Origin: Hirundichthys speculiger
Lineage: Eukaryota > Chordata > Actinopteri > Beloniformes > Exocoetidae
DNA length: 64,000 bases
Assembly (NCBI GenBank): GCA_018398805.1
Contig: JAGFBZ010001885.1
Coordinates: 1,079,001-1,143,000 of the forward strand
Reading direction: 5' to 3'
In this document: positions 45,169 through 57,231 of the stretch, piece by piece
Layout: every line of letters starts with the position of its first letter
How positions within the stretch are numbered: the stretch's first letter is position 1
The notes under the pieces: generated by a model
Told to the model about the DNA's origin: nothing
Databases searched by the model: none
The model's input: only the letters and a program-made list of their open reading frames with translations
Made by a program: the position numbers and the translations under genes

Positions 45169-48100
45169 GTAAGACTGACTCTCCCTACAGTGTCCTGAAA
45201 AATGGCTGTCTGCTTAACCTTGACTGATGACTTTTGGCCTGTTTCCAGTCAGTGGAGTCTTGTTGTCTGGTTTCTTGTACTGATATTTAGAGGCACCTTA
45301 TGCTGTCTTTTTCTAGTGTACACCCTGTTTCTTTTCTAGGTTTGTTTTCATTTGACTGAAAGTTCCATAAACAGCTCTAAGACCTTTAGCTGAGTGGACA
45401 TGCTGCAACAGCTGATGAAAGACCTCAAGTACTAATTCTTGATAAGAAATTGTTTTTGACATCATTGCTGCAGCACCATGCTCCCTGCAGTAAATCTGTT
45501 GAGGACAAAACATTTCCAGACTACTGAAAAACAGTTTTTACAAAAAATACTATGCTGTAAGTGGTTTCTTTTCCAGCTGAGGTTCATCTGTATCATTTTG
45601 ACAGTTTGTTATGGCATTTCAAGCACATTCAAGAGCAGTTTAGAGCTGCCATAAACCTCACTTCCTGTTACCCTGCTTGTTATTTCTCTGTATGATGGTC
45701 GTGTTTGATGTATGACAATACACATTTAGGGTGATTACTGCTGACAAGGACGTATTGTCTTCAGTTAGAAAAGTTCGGCTGATTGCTTCTTCTTTTTTTT
45801 TTTTTTTTTTGGTCACAATTTCAAAGTTCTCCAACCGTCATTCCTAGAGTTTATATCTATTATAAATCCTTCTTCAATAGGTTCTCATCTTTTGTCAGTG
45901 CACACTTGGAAAACCCTGTTTCCATTACTTATGCTGTGAAAATAATTAGTTTTGGATTTGCTCTGCCAGCACATTTTGAGCAGCATCCATCTTTACCTGA
46001 TGTGCATTGCATCCATTGCATCAAATTCACATTATAGAAATAGGACATGGCTGAAGAATCTGTATGATTTCAGAGACATTATTAGAATTATGGTAGAGAG
46101 GCCGACAGATGCTTTGGAAAAGACCTGATCAGAGCACACGGATGCGAATGAAGGAAAGGAAAAGGTGCGAGTTAGAGTCAAGCCCACAGGGGCAGATAAA
46201 AGGAGTTTCCTCTCATACCCAGAGATGGGTAAATTCACATGCACCACCTCCAGAAACAGCATGGTTTGCAAAAAAAAAAAGAAAAAAAACATATGCATGT
46301 TTCAGTATTTGCCCACGGGAAGGAAATGCACAGGATAGAATTTGGATAAACACATAAATGTCTCAAATCAGTGAAGGCCATCAGAAGGATACAGCCGCTG
46401 AGTCAAATGTCTCTTTCTCTTTCACTGCCTTTATTTATTTGCTTGCTTCTATTACATTTTTTTGTTCATTTGCTGTAGTAAAAGGAGGTTGGTCAACAGC
46501 TTATCCCTGCCATCACAGAGTACAGAGCTAATAGACACTTGATGGAACCGAGACAATGTAAGAAGACCGTGGGTCAGGCACCACTGTCAATGCACTGTTG
46601 AAGTCACTCAAGTCTCTTAACCTGCAGTTAAGTAAGGAGCAATTTCAGAAGAATGCAAGTTCAACCTTTTAAAAGAAGAAGTAGGATTGCTGACCTGGGT
46701 GTGTGTGTGTGAATGCTCATGTGTGTGAAGGCTCATGTGTGTGAATGCTCATGTGTGTGAATGTGTGTGTGAATGCTCATGTGTGTGAATGTGTGTGTGA
46801 ATGGCTTGTGTGTGAATGCTCATGTGTGTGAAGGCTGCTCAGTGTGTGACGCTTGTGTGTGTGCTTGTGACCATGTGTGTCATGTGTGTGAATGCTCATG
46901 TGTGTGAAGGCTTGTGTGTGTGAATGCTCATGTGTGTGAATGTAAACTCATGTGTGTCATGTGTGTGATTGCTCATGCTCAGTGTGTGCTAAGGTGTGTG
47001 ATTATGAAAATATTCTACTTATGGCATTACGTACACCCTCCTTGACATTTTAAATCCCATTTGAAGAACAAATGTGGAATGCAATAAGGAAGCTCAAAGA
47101 AACCACAAGTTAAATCTGCCTTATAGAGATTAAGGCTCCATCTCACTCCCCCGATGTTGATGGAAAGTTAAAAACGTCATAAACAAAAAGTCCTTGAAAT
47201 GTCCATGTAACACAATCTGAGAGAGGAGAGCACTGTTAGAAGTTCATTTGATGCACAGAACAGGCTGTTGCAGTTTGTGTTACACTGTCACATCTGTGAG
47301 AGGAATTTCTGCAGACACCATCATTTAAACTGTGTGCAATATAAATATAAATGACAGAAATTCTCATTGTCAGTTTATACACCTGTCTAACCTCCGGGGT
47401 AAATGCACTGTGGTTTCAATATAACCGGAAAGAGAAAAAGGAAAAAAAAAGAAAACTTCAGTAATATCTATAAATTAGAAGTGTTTGGCCACTTTGTCCT
47501 CTGACACTGTTCATTGTCGGTTGTCAGTTTTTAAACCTGGGCTGTTCCACAATAGAAATTCTACAACACTAATGGAGACATGTGTTTTGTTTATATCTTC
47601 ATGTTTTTAATTAACCTGAGATCACATGCTGCTCACAACCTTAGAAGCAAATGTTGGGCATCTACGTCCTGCACAGGATTGTAGCTGTTGCCGTTATTTC
47701 ATTCCTGATTAAACGAGCTGGAAGAAACGTTCATGAATTAGACAGTGAATCTGATGATGCGGTCAGATTGTCTGTGTTCAGGTACAATGGACATAGATTT
47801 ATCAGACTAAGCCAGCTGTGGAGTTTGAACGACTAGTAACAGATAACAACACTGGGGGAAACGTGTGATAAGGAGTTTTGATTCAGCCAAGCCTAAAACT
47901 CACATTATTCTAGCTTCAGTAATTATTTTGGTCTTTATATGGAACTTTAGCATTTTACTTGATCAGTGAAATGTCAGAAGAGTCCTGTAACCTCCTTCAA
48001 AAATTATCAGATGACAACATCTTTTTTCTGAAATATCTTGTTTTATCTGATCAACAGTACAAAGATTTTCGCGTTTGTTAATATTTTTAGAAATAATTAA

Positions 48101-49609
48101 GCTCATGAAGCACAAATCACCAAATTGAATGTTTATAAAATTTTATTTGATAACAGGTATCATCTACCAAAGGTCAGTTGTTTTAATGGGTCTGCTGCCC
48201 CGTAGCTTTCTTTTTATTTATTTATTTGTATTTTTTGTTGATAGGATGGCAAATAAGTTTTCTGCTGTTTAAGTTCCTGAACGGGTCTCTTCCTCTTCCT
48301 GCAAACAAAATTGTTTACTTTGAATACAGTGACAGAAAAGGAGATTTTTAAGCATCTTGTAGCATCTCCCAACCAGGAGAAGGCCCATCTGGTAGCAGCT
48401 ACTATAGTCTTTATTGAACACCTCCAACCCCCCCACCCTCCGAAAAATAAAGAAGAAATCCCCATTTGCTCAGCATGAAGAACTCCACTTGTTTTAGATT
48501 ATATCTAAACCACGACGGGACTCAGAAAACCATGTTTGTTCTTTGTCACAGCGCAGTCACACACACACAGCGTCGTGTTATACATAAATGTGGGATATTT
48601 ATCCCTTTTTGCACCTATTTGTGTGAAATCCAAAGCCTGAGAAAAAGAGTGTCTGTGTACTGCCTGCAATGAAGCCTCTGGGAAGTAGGAAGCAAAAGAG
48701 GGCTGAGAGGCTGGATCAAAGCCAGGTGCAAAGGCTGCCATTCTGTATTAGGAGTTACTACCCCTCTCCCGGCCTTCCTGACTGTCTCTCTGTCTGCCTC
48801 TGTCCTTGTTTCTCCCACTGGACCAACTGATGGGAGCTGACACTCACCTCAATCCCTCACACTGTATTCACCGAGCCCCTCCTGAGCCCCCAGCCTTCTC
48901 GTAATGCATAAGCTCTGTCTCTGTCTTTTCACCCGCTGACCTGATCGTCTTTCCAACCCAATTTTATACAGTATCTTTTGATAGTCTTTTATGATGTTTA
49001 AGGATAGACTCACATTATACCCTGGCATGCTGAGGAAAAGTCGTTGTTTTTTTATTTCAGTAATATCCTTGAAGTATTTCATTTGTTTCTCATTTTTCTT
49101 TTAAGCAGCAGCAAATTACAAATTTATTTCTGAAAAGAGATGATGGCTATTTTGAAGTTGTTGAAAAAGCAGTAAATTGAAGGAAAGGAAAGTCCCCCTA
49201 ATAGGCACGGACATTCTTATTTGCCTCTGCCATGATGTCCTCAGTATAACTGTAAACTAGTTTCATCACTGTTGATAAATGGTGACAGTTAGTGATATAC
49301 CGTAGTGAAGTAAAGCAATACGCAGTTGTCGTGAGAGATGACATGGCTGGGAGTCAAAAGTTACTTCAGATACTTTTTGCTGATAGTATTGATGGGAGAT
49401 GCTGAGAGCTAAATGACACTTCCTAAAAGTAATCAGAAGGAATTGAAACTATTTTGACATGAAAAATAACTTGCTTGTGGTGCTTAAAAATGTAAACATA
49501 ATTCTGTTCAGTTCAAGTCAGTTTACAACATAAAATCACCAACATTAAGAAAGATAAAGGGAAAAAAGATTCAATTCAATTCAAATTCCAACCTAGAGTG
49601 GGGATTCTA
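45169..49609 (+). other. intron 16, left part
   Basis: Non-coding and AT-rich. Apart from the minisatellite at 46697-46995 I see no repeat or gene I can name. Short ORFs on both strands look random. Confidence 0.5.
46697..46995. repeat. 16-bp GT-rich minisatellite
   Basis: Tandem, variable copies of GTGTGTGAATGCTCAT and related units spanning about 300 bp. Likely length-polymorphic and hard to assemble. Confidence 0.92.
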
Positions 49610-52045
49610 CTTTTTTGTTTTGCAGGAAGCCTGGAGATAGAAGGTAGCCTCAGGGGGTCACAAGTCTTTTTGGGCCAGTCCCAGACCCAGATTAACGCAG
49701 AGGCTTGTGTCAGAAAGGATATCCGACGTAAAATTTATGCCAAACTAACCATGCAAATCACAAGACCTACTAAACCCATACCGGATCGGCCGAGTCCCAT
49801 ATTAACAATGACCCCATCGGTGCTGCTGACCTACAGGAAATTGGGCTACTGTTGGTCAAAGAAGGAGAGGAGGAAGGCGTATCCATAGGCAGAGAGAAAA
49901 GAGGAAAAGCAAGAGACTAGAGCTGAGTATGCTGAGTAAGGATGTTGAATGTCGGGACGACGGCAGGGAAAGCTAGAGGGTCGGTTGACATGATGCAGAG
50001 GAGGAAGGTGGATATTCTGTGTGTGCAGGACACCAAAGCTTAGGAGCAGGGTTCAAACTGTTTTATCATGGTGCAGACAGGAAAGAGAAATGGAAATGGA
50101 GTTATCTTGAAGAAAGAATTTGTTACTGATGTTCTGGAAGTGAAAATACTGTCAGATAAAGTGATGATTCTGAAGACAGAGATTTAAGGAGTGATGTTCA
50201 ATGTAGTTAGTGGTTATGCACCACAGGTAGGATGTGAGTAATAAGAGGAGAAAAGAGAAATTCAGGAGTGAGGTTGATGAAGTGATGCAGAGTATCACTA
50301 GAGATGAAAGAGTAATGAATGGTGCTGACCTCAATGGTCATGTTGGAGAAGGCAACAGATGATGAGGAAGTAATAGGCAGGTTTGGTATTCAAGATAGGA
50401 ATGCAGAAGGTCAGATAGTGGTAGACTTTGCAAAAATTATGAAAATGACTGTAGTATATACTTTCTTCCAGACGAGGTGACACTTTAGGGTAACTTATAA
50501 GAGTGGAGGCTTGTGCAGACGATGTAACCTGAAGGAGATCAGTGACTGCAAAGTAATGGTAAGTGAGAGTGCAGCCAGACAGCATAGGGTGGTGGTGGGT
50601 TGATGAATCCGGTGGTGAGGAAGATGAAGAGGACAAAAGCAGTTGGTCCTGATGAAATACCTTTGGAGGTGTGGAAGTGTCTAGGAGAGGTAGCAGTAGA
50701 GTTTTTGACTATGACCTTCAATAAGATCTTAGAGAGTGAGAAGATGTCTGAGGAATGGAGGAGAAGTGTGCTGGTGGCATTGTTTGAGAACAAAGGAGAC
50801 GTGGAGAGTTGTAGAAACTACAGAGGAATAAAGTTGATGAGCCGCACAACAAAGTTATGGGGAAGAGTAGTGTAAGCTAGCCTAAGGGCAGAAGTGAACG
50901 ACAGTATGGTTTTATACTAAAGAAGAACACCACAGATGCAATATTTGCTTTGAGGATGCTGATAGAGACGTACAGAGAAAGTCAGAGGGAGCTGCATTGT
51001 GTCTTTGTAGACTTTGAGAAAGCAGATGGCAGGGTGCCAAGAAAGGAGCCATGGTATTGTATAAGGAAGTCTAGAGTAGCAGAGAGGTACTGTTGAGTGG
51101 TGCAGGACATGTATGAGAGCTGTAAGACAGTGGTGAGGTGTTCTGTAGGTGTGACAAAAGAGTTCAAGGTGGAGGTGGGACTGCATCAAGGATCGACTCT
51201 GAGACCCTTCTTGTTTGCTATGGTGATGGACAGACTGACAGATGAGGTTGGACAGGAATCTTCATGGACTATAATGGTTGCAGATGACATTGTGATCTCT
51301 CATGAGAGCAGGGAGCAGGTGGAGGAAAAGCTAGAGAGGTGGAGGTCTGCCATGGAAAGAAGAGGAATTAAGGTGAACTGCAACAAGACAATACATGTGT
51401 AAATGAGAGGAACCTAAGAGGAACAGTGAGGCTACAGGGAGCTGAGATAAAGAAGATGGAGGATTTTACGTACTTGGGGTCAACAGTTCAGAACAATGGA
51501 GAATGTGGAAAAGAGGTGAAGAAGTGTGTGCAAGCAGGTTGGAATGGGTGGAGAAAGGTGCCATATATGAGAAAAGTGTTTCACCACAAATGAAAGGAAA
51601 GGTGTACAAGACGGTGGTGAGACCTGTAATGTTGTATGGTTTAGAGACTGTGGTGCTGAGGAAAAGACAGGTGGTAGAGTTGAAGGTAGCAGGGATTAAA
51701 ATGTTGAGGTTCTCTTTAGGAGTGTTGAGGATGGATTGGATCAGGAATGAGAACATCAGAGGGACAACACATGTTAGATGTTTTGGAGAGAAGCTCAGAG
51801 AAACCAGACTGAGATGGTTTGGACACATACAGAGGAGGTATAGTGAATAAATCAGTAGAAGGATGATGAGGTTGAAACTGCCAGACAGGAGAGAGGAAGA
51901 CCAAAGAGGAGATTTATGGATGCAGTGACAGAGGACATAAAGTCAGTATGAGAGAAGAGGATGCAGAGGATATGATTAGATGGAGGCAGATGATTTGCCG
52001 TGGCGACCCCGGAAGATAAAAGTCAAAAGTAAAAGAAGAAGAAGC
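49610..52045 (+). pseudogene. degenerate RTE-type LINE
   Basis: A long but broken non-LTR retrotransposon. The 5' part (49940-50230) shows the apurinic endonuclease in pieces (DMMQRRKVDILCVQDTKA, then SGYAPQVG). Reverse transcriptase pieces are VGPDEIPLEVWKCLGE (about 50640), DFEKADGRVPRKEPW (about 51013), GLHQGSTLRPFLFAMVMDRL and MVADDIVISHES (about 51180-51310). The C-terminal part reads RPVMLYGLETVVLRKRQV and RLRWFGHIQRR (to 51842). The 3' end has GCCGTGGCGACCCCGGAAGA and an AAG-rich tail. Multiple stops and shifts make it inactive. Motif style fits fish RTE/Rex3-like elements. Confidence 0.85.
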
Positions 52046-52059
52046 AAGGCTGGAAATAG

Positions 52060-52345
52060 AGTGAGAAGTTCAGTCATCCAGTTGGGTCTGGGAGCAGAGC
52101 TGCTGCTCCCCCACAGCAAGGACATCTGGCTCAGATGCTTCCTGGATGCCTAGGGAGGTGTGTCGAACATGCCCAACCAGGAGAAGGCCCTAAGGCTGAC
52201 CAAAGACACTCTAGACAGATTGTATCTCTCAGCCGCCCATCGAATGCATCAAAATCCTCCAAGCGCAGCTGGAGAAGTGCTGAGGAGAGGGAGGTCTGGG
52301 TACATCTGTTTGGGCTGCTGCCCTGGCACCATGGATGTTCACGGA
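52060..52345 (+). mobile_element. 3' fragment of another LINE
   Basis: Carries GGAGCAGAGCTGCTGCTCCC, GCCTAGGGAGGTGTGTCGAA CATGCCCAACCAGGAG and GACAGATTGTATCTCTCAGC. These match the C-terminal 'REVFRACPTxREE' style region of a widespread fish LINE of a different type from the RTE upstream. No ORF is intact. Confidence 0.55.
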
Positions 52346-54279
52346 AGGGTGATTCTTGAATTTACTTTGACATATTCTTTGCATTTAGTACAAACCCAAT
52401 AGATTTTATGTTTTTTTTTTCTGGTAATCTTCATTTCATCTGGTAATGTACTTTTTTTCTACATTTCAGGCCTGCAAAAAATATTTAAAAAAAGTTAGGA
52501 CACTAATGCTTTTACCCATTTGTAATCTTGCATCATATTCTGTTTTAGCCATGCCTTTGTAATGTGAGCAGAATGTGGTTTTGCATTGTCTCGTTAAAAA
52601 AAAAAAAAAAAACTGTGTGGACGTGAAGGCAGACCAATCAGAACAACGAACAAAGTGACACATTCAGAGCGACACTCCAAAAGCAACAATTTTTTTTTTT
52701 GCAAGCAGAATTTGAGAATAACCAGTGTGTTCAAACACTCAAGCAATGTCTTGGGAATAATTTAAAGTTGCTTAAGTTTTTCAAACAGAATGTTGGAGTG
52801 GCTGTCGTAGAAAACAACAGGAAAGAAAAATTTTAAATCGGTGTGTTACCATTTTAACAAGACTGGAAGGTGATTTGCCGGTGTATTGAAGAGGAGTGGA
52901 GGATGAGACAGACAAAGTTGTCCAGGTTGCTGCTGGTCAACAACCTCTTTAACTGTCGATGCCAAAGCCAATTCAAACCACCGCTGTTCCTCAGCTGCAG
53001 TCATCTTCAGTGTTTTCTATCCAGCTCTGTCGTCATCGTGTTAAGCCCACCCAGAGACACTCTACAAGGATGCGATTAACCTCTTTTGGACATAGTTAAT
53101 GAGCTTCACTGAGTGTTACCTGGATGGACCAAGCAAATTCAAATTTGCTAGGGACACGTCTAGATTTCTAGGCTACATCAATCCTGATTTCACCAAATTT
53201 GGAACGACCTTTTCCAGTCTGGATGTTTTATTTGTCTTTGTTCTCAAGCATACAATACCAATTTCTTGCCAGAAAAAAGTAGTGGAATACTGATTCATCT
53301 GAACCAAATACAGGTTTCCACTGTGATGGTCAGTTTGGGCTTTCACTTTTTCACTTTATGCTCTGAAATTTCTCCAGATTTTTTCAATCATTTAAGGACA
53401 TAATGCAAAGCAGGAGGAGAAATATACAAATTACTCCCAATATTGGATCATAATACCATTTACATCAGTAGTGGTAATCCAATATACTGTGGATCATTGT
53501 TTTTCAATGAAAATTAGCTTATTACACATTGCTCCTTTTTTTTTTTTCCTCTTTTGGGACTGTATTTATATTGTGCTGTTTCACAAATAAAGTGATTAAA
53601 GAAAACTTTACATAGACATTAAAGTTAAATCCAAGATATTTCTTGAAAGTAAGAAAGACAAATTAGAGGCATACACCAGGCATACTGTTATTATCACCTG
53701 CCTCAGAGTGCAGGTCATTTTCATGGACCCATAAGAGTCCTGATCATGAAGGGTGGGTCTTTGTAGATAGAGCATCCTTCCCACAGATGCCATCATATTA
53801 TATCAGATAGACATATAGTGAATTTAGAGGCCCGGTAAGCACTCTCTCTCTCTTTGTCATGTTGCTTTACCTATGCTGAAGCAGTTTTTAGATGACCCAA
53901 TATTATCCCGTTGGGGAAGCTGTTGCTGTTATGACCATTGAACAATAATGATGCTGTTATGCATTATTATATTTTCCCAGCAGAACACCGTAATGCAACA
54001 GAATAAATGGTGTTACTCACTTTTTCTTTTCTCTGGTTTTAACATTGTGTCAGACTGATGTGCATATACATGGAGGCTTAGGAATTAAAGGGATGGCTCA
54101 GAGTCACCTCCCAAGCCTGGACTGGAAAAAAAACAGGCTTTGTTTTCAAGAAATCCATCTGGTGATGTAGAAAAGGTAATATAAGGACCTATTTTCATGA
54201 GCGCACTGACACGCCTCAGTGTTCCACTGTTCCAAAAAGTTGATAGCCACTGCTTACGTGTCCACTGGTCATATCCAGT
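52346..54279. other. intron 16, middle: no gene recognised
   Basis: AT-rich, with poly-A (52595-52612) and poly-T tracts. No recognisable coding or repeat. The segment at 54085-54280 may be an unassigned repeat. Confidence 0.45.
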
Positions 54280-55410
54280 CTGTGCCCTACAGGAGGACAA
54301 AAATCAGTAGTTCTAATTTTAGCGTTATGTAGGTGAGGGAAAACAGTCCTAGAATGTTCTTAATGTGTGAATTAAAGTCCAAAGAGTCCTGTCTGGTGTT
54401 TTTAGATCTTGTGTTTAGGGCCTGTTCCTGTGGAGCCACAGTTTTTCCGATATCAGCCACCTCTTTAATTTGGTGGTGGTAAATGTCATGCAGGGGCTTA
54501 TCCGTCCATGATAACCCCTCGTCTTCCTCCTCTATGTAGGGTATCAGTTGCCTATGGCATTCCCTCAGCAGGTCATCAGTGGGGGCCATCATCTTGATGT
54601 ATTCCTGGAGGCCTGCTGTTTCCTCCTGGACAGTAGCTCTGATTCTCACTAGTCCTCAGCCTCCTCCCCTTCGCTTAGTGTACAGCCTCAGGATGCTGGA
54701 CTTAGGGTGAATGTATTGTGAGGAGTTTCCTTGTCTTGACATCATCAGCTTGCATCTCGTCCAATGACCAGGATATTATGTCAGCAGGGTCTCTGATTAC
54801 TGGTAGGGCATCTCCTGGATCTTGTTTTTCCCATTGACCTGACTCTTCAGGACCTGCCTCACCCTCTGTAGGTGTTTGGCTGTAGCTGACCTCCAACTGT
54901 CTCCTCATGATAACTGTTTACCTGTGGGATCCCCAGGTATCTGTAGCTGTCCTGAACATCTTCTATGTTGCCTTCCTGTAGTTCAACCCCTTCAGTTCTG
55001 ATCATCCTTCATCTGTCCACACTTATCAAGTCCGAATGACATCGTGATGTCGTTGCTGCAGATCCTGGTGAGGTGAATCAGGGAGTCGATGTCACACTCG
55101 TACTTGGGGTACAGCTTGATGTCATCCATGTAGAGGAGGTGGCTGATGGTTTCCCCATTTTGAAATGTGTACCCATATCCACTCTTATTGATGATCTAAC
55201 TGAGGGGGTTTGGGGCTGGTGCAGAACAGCAGGGGGGGCAGGGTATCTCCTTGATATATACCACATTTGATGCTCGCTGTGCCACTGGCTCTGAGTTGAC
55301 CTCCAGAGTTGGCACCTGGAAACAGGATGTGAATTAAAATACACGTCCTACAGACCACATCTGGTCTGTAGAAGTGGAAGAACCTCATCCTCGGCTTGTT
55401 CACTTTTGAA
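54280..55410 (-). pseudogene. degenerate non-LTR retrotransposon reverse transcriptase
   Basis: Read leftwards on the minus strand, broken frames give GIYQGDTLPPLLFC (about 55245), a YMDD-type region around 55120, LPVIRDPADIISWSLDEMQ with VKTRKLLTIH (about 54800-54710), then RATVQEETAGLQEYIKMMAP and VADIGKTVAPQEQALNTRS (54640-54410). This order matches the palm and C-terminal part of a retroelement family common in fish and invertebrates and annotated as R2-like or type-1 retrotransposable polyprotein. The exact clade is uncertain. There are many stops and frameshifts. Confidence 0.7.
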
Positions 55411-55817
55411 ATTCAACTAGTTGTCAACTTTTTCCTGAGATTTGAACAAACAATGCTGATATCCTAGACAACTGATTCTGGACAACAACAACTGATCAAT
55501 CAAATAAAAATGTATTTTCTCAAAAATGTACTTCCTCTGTGATTAGAAACTCAACCCCAAATTGCCAAGAGTGGAAATATGTCCAATAGCCAAAGCTATT
55601 AAAAGCCTTAATTCATCACAAATGTGCAAATAAACAGTGCAGGCAGATTATAACCTTACAAATGATTTTTGCATATTACAGTGACTTTTTTTTCGATTGT
55701 TGAGTATTCTGGTCTATTTCTTAGTAAAGCACTGTGAAAATAATTGGATTTACTCTTGAGCTGGCGTGGAAATAATGAGCCCACTTATATATGTTTCTAA
55801 TCCTGTGTGTTCCTCAG

Positions 55818-56048
55818 ACATCTCAGCGAAGGAGTTCATTGAACTGAGAGGGAAACATCGGAGCCGCTACGAGCTGCTGGTGGACTTCCTGTCGGAGATG
55901 CTCTCCGTTCCACCGAATGAAGTCAACATCTTCAGCCTAATGGACGTGAAGGAGCGAATGCTGGACGTTCGCTTTGCTGTGCACGGTGGCAACTCCTTCC
56001 TCCAGCCTGAGAAAATGCACGGTTATCTGGCCGGCCCACAAACAAAAG
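55818..56048 (+). CDS. cadherin exon 17 (start of primitive classic cadherin module)
   Basis: Acceptor GTGTTCCTCAG| and donor ACAAAAG|GTACTT; phase 1 at both ends. Residues 1197-1273 contain SAKEFIELRGKHRSRYELL, VDFLSEMLSVPPNEVNIFS, LMDVKERMLDVRFAVHGG and a final LAGPQTK. This block is the hallmark of DN-cadherin-like type III cadherins, between the cadherin repeats and the EGF/laminin-G region, where DN-type cadherins may be proteolytically processed. The next exon should begin with two bases completing a GNN codon. Confidence 0.95.
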
Positions 56049-57231
56049 GTACTTCACTACTTCTGTCTCGATGCCTTCATCTCTGCTAACAATGGAGGCA
56101 GATCCTGTCGGTCCAATTATTTTGGCCGATATGCTGGGTCCATTTCCTTTTTTCAAATTTCTCTCTCTGTATGATTAGATATAAAAGTAAAAAAAGAATT
56201 AACTAGACTCAAAACTTTACTTGAATATTTATTTAAAAAAAACTGAATTTTATCTTGCCCATCTTAAAAAGTTATGCAGAAACAAAACAAAACAAAAAAA
56301 AATGCTAGAATGAATTTAGCAGCATTAATCAGACAAGAAAATGTTAATAATGATTAAACGTTACTCTTACCATCATTGAAGACAGAAACTTTTACATCAC
56401 CAATTATATTTTATTGTTATTATTATTGGATTCTTTCTCCTTTATCTGTAAGGACTTGATAACACTGTTTAAAAAAAAAATCAAAGGAAAACAAACAAAC
56501 ATAAATGTGGTTTCTAGTCCTGCAGTGACTTTAAACTATTTATTATGTTTATTAATTATTATGTTTATCCATATTTAGCAGGCTGAAGCCAGCAGTTTAA
56601 AATCTTTAATATCAGTTTATTTTAGTTGAACAGCCCCGTGACACGTAGCGGTAGGGTTAGCAGTTGACTAGAACGGTGAAATGTAACCTGACAGCTTTGT
56701 AGCTGTTTATTAAACACGGTTGAAGACATTGCAGTTGTCAACTTTAAACTTTAATATTGGCTTCAGCAGGTCTTGTTTCTCCGTGAGACAGATGGTGAAG
56801 GGCACAGCCTGACATGATACCAAAACTCAATAACGCTTTTCAGAGCAATACAATACTGTTGTTCAGTCGACAAATTAGAACAAAAGTAAATAAAATCATT
56901 AAAGCAAGTGAAAAACAGAGTGCTGTTGTTTCAGCCTCACATCCTCATAACTTGTGTGTCAGAGCTGCTCTCTCCAACATGTAGCGCCAGAGAAACTCTG
57001 CATCCACAAATATAAATAAGAACGTTGGAGCGACTACTAATACGGTTTTTATTCATTTATTGGAGCCAGCAACATTACGGTCTTCATTCACTTCTCCCCA
57101 GGGCAGTTAGTGGGTTTCAGTGCCACAGCTACAGCCTGTTTAAGAATCACTATCGGCACAAACTAAGCTGTTTACGCTTATCAGCATTTCCTCTCTAAGA
57201 ATAACATTTCCTCTTAAACAAATTACACACA

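Larger units (their letters stand above)
9144..56048 (+). other. gene locus (partial): type III, DN-cadherin-like classic cadherin
   Basis: Seventeen exons join in frame to about 1,273 residues of ectodomain. They encode cadherin repeats R1-R10, a divergent unit R11 and the first part of the primitive classic cadherin module. Characteristic late features are the DDWDNKTYVFEG segment, the VHVRELRDDAIYNSGS segment and the SAKEFIELRGKHRSRYELL block. I associate these with Drosophila CadN and vertebrate Hz-cadherin/neural-cadherin-like proteins, not with Fat, Dachsous or protocadherins. The family mediates calcium-dependent homophilic adhesion at the plasma membrane and couples to catenins through a cytoplasmic tail, which lies outside the window together with the EGF and laminin-G exons. 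The signal peptide exon is also outside. One exon (37668-38112) carries a frameshift. I am confident of the family but not of an official symbol. Confidence 0.88.
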
